From: Arcicella sp034519515
GTDB taxonomy: Bacteria; Bacteroidota; Bacteroidia; Cytophagales; Spirosomataceae
Reading direction: 5' to 3'
Assembly (NCBI GenBank): GCA_034519515.1
Contig: JAXHOK010000048.1
Coordinates: 1 to 64,000 of the forward strand
Length of the DNA: 64,000 nucleotides
The notes below the pieces were generated by a model that was given only the letters and a program-made list of their open reading frames with translations, did no database searches and was not told the DNA's origin. Numbering within the stretch: the stretch's first letter is position 1; every line of letters begins with the position of its first letter. Below, in pieces: positions 41,699-50,900 of this stretch. Made by a program: the position numbers and the translations under genes.

Positions 41699-43312
41699 TT
41701 ACCGTGAACCGACAAGAACAAATTTATACCCTTGAAAAGTGGTTATTGGTAAAACCTGATTGTCTTGGGCTTTGTTGAAATTATATCCCGAAAAATTATA
41801 TCCTTCTTTGTTCAAATCTCTGCTATCAAGCCCTTGGCGGATATTTGTGCTGTATTTTCCGAATAATCTTCCCCAAAATAGAGCCATATCATAGCCATGA
41901 AAGGCATAATAGGAGGGAAGGACTCCGTATTTATTCAAATAATCTTTTCTGAAATTATTAGCTTCGGGTTTTTCGGTGTCCACAAATTCTGGGTCAATAC
42001 AGTAAACTTCTCTGCCCAAGAGTGAACCATTACTCAAATTTGAAGCATTGAAAGCTTCGGCTGTGGTTATCAAAGGTGTTGATTCAGTACTTTTTTTGGT
42101 CAAAGCCGATAACATCGAAAGTCCTGCCTTCTTATCAGATGTTGCCATAAAGATATGGCTTACTTTTTTTTCGGGTAATTTCAAGCCAATATCATCGGAA
42201 TATGGAAGGATTTTTTCAAACTTAACAATCTCATAGCCAATCTTTTGCATCTGTTGGCGATAACTTTCTGCCATGGTCGAATCATTCTCAGAATCGGTAT
42301 AATAAATGGCGGTATTTCTTCCTAAAAATGGCTGTTTTCTTACAAAATCGGAGGCTTTGATGGCTTGTGTTACCGTTGAAGGTTGAGCTAAAAACGAAAG
42401 GTTATATTCATCCAAAAGTTTTTTATTGTTCGATATAGGATTAATAATTGGAATCTGTTTCTCTTCACAATATGTCATCGCAATTTTATTGGTATTGGCA
42501 TAAAGTGGTCCAATTAATAAATCCATTTTTCTAAATGACTGATTATTAACTAATTCCAGCATTTGGTCGGCATCATTCGCTACATCATACGTGAAAACGT
42601 TTACCGTAATTCCTTCTTTTAGCAACGCACTTTTTGCCATTTTCATGCCTTGGTATAAATCTAAAGCGTATTGATTTCTGCGGGTTTTTTCGGGTTCAAT
42701 ATTTTCAATTTCCAAAGGCAACAATAATCCAAAATTGAAATAACCTTTTTGTATTTGAACGGCAGCGTTTGGTTTTGCGGTAATTATCTCGGGAGTTTTG
42801 GCTCTTTTTTCGGTTAAAATACTTTCATTAGGAAATTTTTTCGCCAAATCACTCAACGTTTTGGTTGATTGGATTTGCTGTACATAATGAGCTTTCATTT
42901 CTGCCACATCATCCAAAAGTGTTTCTTTTAAAATAGAATTACCGTACTTAAAAGCCTCGTCATAGTTTTTTTCTTGAAAGGCAATATCAGCCAAAAGGTA
43001 GTTAATTTCATCTGATTCCGACCAGTTTGGATAGAGAATCATCAGATTTTTTAGGGTCGTTTTTGCTTCAAAATATTTTTGTAACTTAGCCGATGAAAGA
43101 GCATTAAAATAAAATGAATAGGGAAGATAGGGGCTTTCTACCCGATTATTACAAAGTGAAGCAAACTCAGATTGAGCCTTTTCAAAATCATTATTATTGA
43201 AATTCTGTTGAGCCTTTTTATAGGCTATTTCGTAATCAGAAGCATTTTTTTGAGCATTCATGTCTTGAAAAACACTCAACAATATTAAAGCAAGGACGAG
43301 TCTTTTTAGCAT
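41699..43312 (-). CDS. Periplasmic binding protein (type 1 fold) with N-terminal TPR region
   Basis: 537 residues with a signal peptide (MLKRLVLALILLSVFQDMNAQ). Residues ~25-150 are tetratricopeptide-like helices (ASDYEIAYKKAQQNFNNNDFEKAQSEFASL, EKNYDEAFKYGNSILKE). From ~190 the sequence follows the LivK/branched-chain-type ligand-binding fold: GLLLPLEIENIEPEKTRRNQYALDLYQGMKMA, MDLLIGPLYANTNKIA, IPIINPISNNKKLL, RNTAIYYTDSENDSTMAESYRQQMQ, and YYAFHGYDMALFWGRLFGKY at the end. No ABC permease genes are adjacent, so it may be a stand-alone binding or cell-wall-related (LpoA-like) protein. Ligand unknown. Confidence 0.85.
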   Translation of the reverse strand: MLKRLVLALILLSVFQDMNAQKNASDYEIAYKKAQQNFNNNDFEKAQSEFASLCNNRVESPYLPYSFYFNALSSAKLQKYFEAKTTLKNLMILYPNWSESDEINYLLADIAFQEKNYDEAFKYGNSILKETLLDDVAEMKAHYVQQIQSTKTLSDLAKKFPNESILTEKRAKTPEIITAKPNAAVQIQKGYFNFGLLLPLEIENIEPEKTRRNQYALDLYQGMKMAKSALLKEGITVNVFTYDVANDADQMLELVNNQSFRKMDLLIGPLYANTNKIAMTYCEEKQIPIINPISNNKKLLDEYNLSFLAQPSTVTQAIKASDFVRKQPFLGRNTAIYYTDSENDSTMAESYRQQMQKIGYEIVKFEKILPYSDDIGLKLPEKKVSHIFMATSDKKAGLSMLSALTKKSTESTPLITTAEAFNASNLSNGSLLGREVYCIDPEFVDTEKPEANNFRKDYLNKYGVLPSYYAFHGYDMALFWGRLFGKYSTNIRQGLDSRDLNKEGYNFSGYNFNKAQDNQVLPITTFQGYKFVLVGSR

Positions 43313-43355
43313 AATATTTTTTTAAATTCCTGGTTTTCACAAAGATAAAAAATAA

Positions 43356-43808
43356 ATGAACATCACTTGGTATTATAAACATTTCAAAGAATTAAATACG
43401 ACAGAATTATACCAAATTCTCCAACTCCGTAACGAGGTGTTTATTGTGGAACAAAATTGCCCTTTTCAAGATTTGGACGACAAAGATTTCAAATGTATTC
43501 ATTTGATGGGTTTTGATGCTGAATCTCAAAAAATTATGGCTTACACCCGTATCGTACCCGCTGGCGTGTCATATACTGAGGCATCAATCGGGCGAGTGGT
43601 CACGTCTCCACAAGCACGAGGTAGAGGAATTGGGAAAGAATTAATGATGAAATCTATTGAATTGTTGGAAGAACGTTACGGTGTTGTACCCATCAAAATT
43701 GGAGCCCAATATTATCTCAAAAAATTTTATCAATCGCTTGGTTTTCAGCAAGTTGGGGATATTTATTTGGAAGATGGGATTGAGCATATTTTGATGGATA
43801 AATTGTAA
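43356..43808 (+). CDS. elaA: ElaA-family GNAT N-acetyltransferase
   Basis: 150 residues matching the ElaA family over its whole length: WYYKHFKELNTTELYQILQLRNEVFIVEQNCPFQDLDDKD, then MAYTRIVPAGVSYTEASIGRVVTSPQARGRGIGKELM with the acetyl-CoA loop QARGRGIG (Q/RxxGxG/A), and IGAQYYLKKFYQSLGFQ near the end. Cytoplasmic; substrate unknown. Its TAA stop codon is also the left 3-bp duplication of the MITE copy that begins at the next base, so the element inserted exactly at the gene end without changing the protein. Confidence 0.92.
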   Translation: MNITWYYKHFKELNTTELYQILQLRNEVFIVEQNCPFQDLDDKDFKCIHLMGFDAESQKIMAYTRIVPAGVSYTEASIGRVVTSPQARGRGIGKELMMKSIELLEERYGVVPIKIGAQYYLKKFYQSLGFQQVGDIYLEDGIEHILMDKL

Positions 43809-43972
43809 GAAGCCGTTTTAAAATATCTTACGACAAATTCTGATTGTCTTATTGTGACTATCGAAACCATATTTTTTACACAAGATACGCTGTATATTCC
43901 TTAAAAAAATATGATTCCGCTACTCAAAAAATACAATCAGACTTTATTCAGAATATATTTTAAAACGGCTTC
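43809..43972 (+). mobile_element. MITE family 1, copy C
   Basis: 164 bp with perfect GAAGCCGTTTTAAAATAT termini and an interior identical or nearly so to copy D. It is flanked by TAA on both sides (43806-43808, the elaA stop, and 43973-43975). The halves are imperfect inverse copies, so the transcript would fold into one long hairpin. No coding capacity. Confidence 0.92.
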
Positions 43973-44001
43973 TAAGGGCGAACTTATGTGTTCGCCCCAT
44001 A

Positions 44002-44919
44002 TCACGCATCCGCCCCCAGCACAATTTTTACACCCAAAATATGCTTGCAAAGTCCTCTGGATGATTGGTGTTTCGTGAACCATTCGCAAGTACATTTAGC
44101 TTCTCCGTTGATAATCAAGACTTTATGAGTTACTCCACTCCCTTTTACGTTGGCTTCAATCACATTGCCCGTATTTTTTACAAATTCAATATCATTTTCA
44201 GCCACCAATTTTTTGGCATTTTTCAAACGTGGATTCAAACTCAAAATTCTTTGGGTTTTGAAAGGTAATCTTCGGTAAAAATGCTGATTATTCAGGACAT
44301 CAAAACCCAAAAGTCCGATGCTGGCGAGGTTTGCCGTGAGGCTGTCCATCGTTGAGAAATTAATGTCATTCTCAATCGAAAGGCTTGTGGAATTAAACAC
44401 TTCGTTGCCTTTGAATAAATTATTGATGCCATAAATCCACTCAATCGGGAGTTCGTCAATGAGGTGTTCCAAGGCTTTTCCTTCGCCCGAAAAACCCCGA
44501 TAAGCATCGGCAGAAAAGGCAAACACCATTTGCAAATGTCCCATCAAAGCCACAAAACAAGAAGCCTGTCCATCTTCGCTTTCATAGATTTTTAGGGAAG
44601 TGATAAAAGGCAAAATATTCTCCATCACTCGCAAGCGGTGCGGACTGCCAATTTTTACGTTTTTACCCGATTCCAGCGGACTGAACAAGTATTTTCCTCC
44701 CCGTTGCACAATAAACATATCACCTTTGATGGTCGATTTTGGCAAGCTCTGAAACAACTGAATCACTTGTAATTTATTCAATTCAAAGGTTTCGTTCATT
44801 TCTGCCAAGTAATGTTGAACGCTCGTTAGCCCCTTTATCCAACGATTTGGCAAGGAAACTTTCTTTTCGACTGCCTTTGATTTTTGGCTATCTACCAACG
44901 GCATCAGCAACAGGTACAA
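44002..44919 (-). pseudogene. SWIM zinc-finger protein, 5' end lost
   Basis: 305 residues from the first in-frame ATG. The C-terminus carries the SWIM motif CxC-x(n)-CxH in EAKCTCEWFTKHQSSRGLCKHILGVK (split here for length: CTC at the start, CKH at the end). The body (SLPNRWIKGLTSVQHYLAEM, FIVQRGGKYLFSPLESG, RLRVMENILPFITSLKIYES, LLGFDVLNNQHFYRRLPF) matches Bacteroidota SWIM proteins that are usually longer at the N-terminus. Upstream of about codon 11 the sequence is antisense to the giant repeat gene, so the first ~10 residues are not native. The gene appears cut at ~44889. SWIM proteins are often linked to DNA recombination or recruitment. Confidence 0.7.
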
Positions 44920-47900
44920 CGGTTTGTGCAGGAACGGAAATCAAAGTGAACGTAACGCCAACATTTACGGCTTATGCTTGGACAGGAGTTAATAACTTCA
45001 CGGCTTCAACGCAAAATCCAACGGTAACGGCAAATGCAGCAGCGATTAATAATGGAACGTATCAAGTATTAGTAACGGATGCTAACGGATGTACTGCCAT
45101 TGCTATGACCAGCGTAACAGTCAATCCAAACCCAACAGCAACTGCAACGAATAATAGCCCAGTGTGTTTAGGAACAGAAATTAAGTTCACAGCAACGGGC
45201 GGAGCAACGTATTCATGGAACGGACCAAAAACATTTACTTCAACATCAGCCACGCCAAGCATAGCAACGGTTACAACTGATAATGGAGGGGTTTACACGG
45301 TAACAGTAACGAGTGATAAAGGATGTACTTCAACTGCCACAACATCGGTAGTAGTAAATACAAATCCAAATCCACAGATTACGCAAGTAAGTCCAAAATG
45401 TATCGGAGAAGCAATTACGTTGAATGTAAGCGGTGGAGCAGGAAATACTTACTCATGGACAGGTTCACAGAACTTTACTTCATCAGTCCAAAATCCAACG
45501 GTAACACCATTACCAACGCAAGCAGGAACATATACTTATGCTGTAATATTGACAGGAATAGGCGGATGTACAGGAACGGCAACAACTTCGGTAGTTATCA
45601 AACCAAGTCCAGCCTTGACCATCACACCAGCCATCAGTATTTGTGCAGGTGATAAAGGAACATTAACAGCAAGTGGAGCAGACAGTTACTCATGGACTGG
45701 CGGAGGATTTACAGCCACAACGGCTTCAATCGAGGTAACAACGCAAGGAGTTTACAGCGTAATTGGAACGAAAGACGGATGTACTTCAACAGCTACAACC
45801 AGCGTAACGGTTAATCCAAACCCAACAGCAACAGCATCGGCAACGAGTCCAGTTTGTATTGGTGGAGAAATCAAGTTCACAGCAACGGGCGGAGTAACGT
45901 ATTCATGGAACGGACCGAAAACATTTACCTCGACATCAGCTACACCAAGCATCGCAACGGCAACGGCTGATAATGCAGGAACTTACACGGTAACGGTAAC
46001 AAGCGATAAAGGATGTACTGCCACTGCCACAACATCGGTAGTAGTCAATACGAATCCAAATCCATTAGCAACGACCAACAGTAAAGTTTGTTTGGGTGAT
46101 ACCATCAACTTGAGTGTAACCGCAGGAACAACTTACGCATGGTCAGGAACAGGATTTACTTCGACAATAAGAGAACCTAAGATTGTTTCGACAACGCCAG
46201 GAACGTTTACTTACACAGTAACGGTTTCAGGAAACGGTGGATGTACAGGCACAGCAACAACATCAGTAGTTGTAAATGCCTTACCAACGGCAATCGCAAC
46301 GGGTGCAAATACATGTGCAGGAAACGAAGTGAAGTTGAATGTAACGCCAACGTTTAGCAGTTACGCATGGACAGGAGTAAATAGCTTTACAGCATCAACT
46401 CAAAATCCAACGGTATCAGCGAGTGCAACGGCAGCCATCAACGGAACGTACCAAGTATTAGTAACGGATGCTAACGGATGTACTGCCATTGCCACAACGA
46501 GCGTAACAGTGAAACCATTGCCAACGGTAACGGTGAGTCCAGTAACGTTATGTGCAGGAGTAACAGGAACGTTGAAAGCAGTAACAGGAACGGTAGATTC
46601 ATACTCATGGAGTAGTAGTGTCGCAGATTTCACCGCCACAACGCAAGATGTAACGGTAAGCCAAGCAGGAACATACACCGTAACAGTAACGAAAGACGGA
46701 TGTACTGCAACAGCCACAACAACGGTAGAAGTTAAACCAAGCATAACCTTAACCGTATCAACGGCTTCGATATGTGCAGGAGGAACAGGAATATTGAAGG
46801 CGGAAGGTGCAAGCACTTACTCATGGACTTCGTCGAATGCGGGCTTTACAGCCACAACGGCAGAGATACAAGTAACCCAAGCAGGAACGTACACCGTGAT
46901 TGGAACAAGTGGTAATTGTGCAGCAACCGCAACAACAAGTGTAGTCTTGAAACCAACGCCAACCATTGCCTTGACTTCAATAGAGTTCTGTGCGGGTGAA
47001 AGTGGTAAATTAACGGCAGAAAGTAATGCAGCTAATTTCTTGTGGAAAAATCAAGCGGGCGGTTTCACTTCAACTACGAAAGATTTGTCAGTAAGTGAAG
47101 CAGGAATTTACACGGTAACAGGTTTCTTAAATGGTTGTTCAGCAACGGCAACAGCGGCAGTAGTCGTAAATCCATTGCCAACAGCAGGAGTGACCCCACC
47201 AGTAACAACGTGTGCAGGAAGCGAAGTAACTTTAACGGCAACAGGTGGAGCAACGTATTTATGGACAGCAGCAGGAGGATTTACGGCAACAACGGCAACG
47301 ATAACTTTGCCAAACGTTACCACAAATACTTCTTACACAGTGGTTGTAAAATCTGACAAAGGATGTTCGGCAACGGTTACTACATCAGTAACAGTGAACA
47401 CGAAACCAACGCCAGAGATTACGCAGGTAACGCCTAAGTGTATTGGTGAGATAATTACTTTGAGTGTAACGGGTGCAACAGGTAATACTTACTCATGGAC
47501 AGGTTCTAATGACTTCACATCATCAGTACAAAATCCAACGGTAACGCCATTACCAACGCAAGCAGGAACATACACTTACGCAGTGTTAGTATCAGGAACG
47601 GGCGGATGTACTGGAATGGCAACAACTTCGGTAACAGTAAAAGCAACGCCAACGGTAAGTGTAACACCAATTGCCATTTGTAAAGGAGCAACAGGAACAT
47701 TGACCGCAGCAGGTACAGCCGATACTTATTCATGGAGCAGTAGCAATGCAGGATTTACCGCAACTACGCAAAATGTAAGCGTTGATAAAGCAGGAACATA
47801 CACTGTAACAGTAACGAAAGACGGATGTACAGCAACTGCAACCACAACAGTAACTGAAAAAGCAACGCCAACGGTAACAGTAGCCCCAGCAACTTTATGT

Positions 47901-50900
47901 GCAGGAGCAACAGGAACACTGACGGCTGATACCAATGCAGATACTTATTCATGGAGCAGCTCAGTTTCAGGTTTCACCGCCACAACGAAAGACGTGAGTG
48001 TAAGCCAAGCAGGAACATATACTGTATTGGTTACGAAGGACGGATGTACTGCCATTGCCACGACAACGGTAGAAGTTAAACCAAGCATAACCTTAACCGT
48101 TTCAACGGCTTCGATATGTGCAGGAACGACAGGAACATTGACGGCAGGCGGTGCAAGCACATATTCATGGACTTCATCGAATGCAGGTTTCACTGCAACG
48201 ACGGCAACGGTAAATGTAACGCAAGGAGGAATTTACACGGTGATTGGAACAAGTGGTAATTGTTCGGCAAGTGCCACCACAACCGTAACCGTGAAGCCAA
48301 CGCCAACGGTAACGGTTCCATCAATTGCAATTTGTGCAGGTTCAACAGATACATTAACCGCAACAGGAGCAGATTCTTACGCATGGAGTAACACGGATGG
48401 AGCATTCACCAGTACGACTGCAAGTTTAAGTGTAACGAAGACAGGTGTTTATACAGTAATTGGAACGAAAGATGGATGCACTGCCGTAGCAACTGTAAAC
48501 GTAGGAGCGAAGGTAACGCCAACGATAACTGTACCACCAATTACTATCTGTGGAACAAGCGGAACATTGACCGCAACGGGAGCAAATAGCTATGTTTGGA
48601 GTAACACAGACGGAACATTTACAAGCACAACGGCAAGTTTAGAAGTTACCAAGTCTGGTGTTTATACAGTAGTCGGAACAAATACTGACGGTTGTACCGC
48701 AAGTGCCACAACGACTGTAACAATAAATACGAATCCAAATCCAAGCATTGATACAATTACTCCAAAATGTATTGGTGAGCCAATTGTGTTGAATGTAAGC
48801 GGTGGAACGGGAAATACTTACTCATGGACAGGTTCTGAGAACTTTACTTCATCAGTACAAAATCCAACGGTAACACCATTACCAACGCAAGCAGGAACTT
48901 ATACTTACGAAGTGTTAGTATTAGGAACGGGCGGATGTACTGGAACGGCAACAACTTCGGTAGTTATCAAACCAAATCCAGCCTTGACGATTACACCAGC
49001 GATTAGTATTTGTGCAGGAGATAATGGAATATTGACAGCATCAGGAGCAGATAGTTACTCATGGACAGGCGGAGGCTTCACAGCTACCACGGCTTCGATA
49101 GATGTAACAACGCAAGGAGTTTACAGTGTAATCGGAACGAAAGATGGATGTACTGCCACTGCCACAACAAGTGTAACGGTGAAAGCAATTCCAACGATAG
49201 CAGTAATACCAGTAACCTTGTGTGCAGGGTCGAAAGGAACATTAACCGCATCAGGAGCAGATACTTACTCGTGGACAGGTGGAGGTTTCACAGCCACAAC
49301 GGCTTCGATTGAAGTAACAACGGAGGGAGTTTACAGCGTAATTGGAACGAAAGACGGATGTACTGCCATCGCAACAACAACGGTAGAAGTTAAACCAAGC
49401 ATTACCTTAACCGTTTCAACGGCTTCGATATGTGCAGGTGCAACAACTAACTTGACAGTGGGCGGTGCAAATACTTACACTTGGACAGGACCAGGAACAT
49501 TCACGGCAACGGGTGCGAATCCAGTAGTGAGTGTAGAAGGAACTTATACCGTAATCGGAACAAGTGGAGATTGTACAGCCAGTGCAACCACATCAGTAAC
49601 GGTTAATTCAAGCCTCAGCTTGACAGTTTCAACGGCGGCGATATGTGTAGGTGCAACCACAAACTTAACCGTAAGCGGTGCAGATTCTTACACATGGACA
49701 GGACCAGAAACATTCTCTGCAACGGGTGCAAATCCAGTAGTGAGTGCAATAGGAACTTATACCGTAATCGGAACATCGTCAGCAGGTTGTTCAGCAACAT
49801 TGACGACAACCGTAACCGAGAAAGCAACGCCAACGGTAACAGCCACAGGCACAACACTTTGCAACGGAGCATCGGGTAATATTACAGCAAGTGGTGCAGA
49901 TACTTACGCATGGACGGGACCAGGTACATTTACCGCAACGGGTGCAAATCCAGCGGTAACAGTAGCAGGAACATACACCGTAATTGGAACATCAACTACG
50001 GGTTGTACAGCCAATGCCACCGCCAACGTAATTGTGAAACCAAACATTACTTTGACTGCAACAGCAGCAACGATTTGTGCAGGAACAACAGGAAATGTAA
50101 CAGTAAGCGGAGCAGATACCTACACCTGGACAGGACCAGGAACATTCACCGCAACGGGTGCAAATCCAGTAGTGAGTGTAGCAGGGACTTATACCGTAAT
50201 CGGAACAAGTGGAGATTGTACAGCCAGTGCAACCACATCAGTAACGGTTAATTCAAGCCTCAGTTTGACAGTTTCAACGGCGGCGATATGTGCAGGTGCA
50301 ACCACAAACTTAACCGTAAGCGGTGCAGATTCTTACACATGGACAGGACCAAACAACTTCACTGCAACGGGTGCAAACCCAACGGTGAGTGAAGTAGGAA
50401 CTTATACGGTAATCGGAACAAGTGGTAATTGTTCAGCCACTGCCACTACAACCGTAGGAGCAAGTATTGCAGCAGACATCAAAGCTGTATCAGCTGAGAT
50501 TTGTACAGGAGTAACAACGGCAACATTGACTGCATCGGGTGGTACAACTTACACATGGACAGGACCTGGAACGTTCACGGCAACGGGAGCAAATCCAGTC
50601 GTATCTGTGGAAGGTGTCTATACTGTAACGGGTACAAACGCTGGTGGTTGTGTAGGCACGGCAACGGCTTCATTAACTATTAAAGCAAACCCAACGGTGA
50701 GCATAACGGGCGATACAACCATCTGTACAGTTGGTTCAACAACCTTGACTGCCAACAGCAACGGAACGTACTTATGGTCTGGACCAAATGGTTTCTCGGC
50801 AACATCGAAAGACGTATCGGTTGATAAAACAGGACTTTATACCGTAACAGTTAGCAATAACGGTTGTCAGGCAGTAGGAACGGTGAATGTAGTTTCTGAT

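Noticed and set aside
44739..44889. The apparent N-terminus of the giant repeat protein starting with MASSETTESLV
   Set aside because: It is the exact antisense of the SWIM gene and has neither a signal peptide nor repeat character, so it is an accidental extension of the frame.
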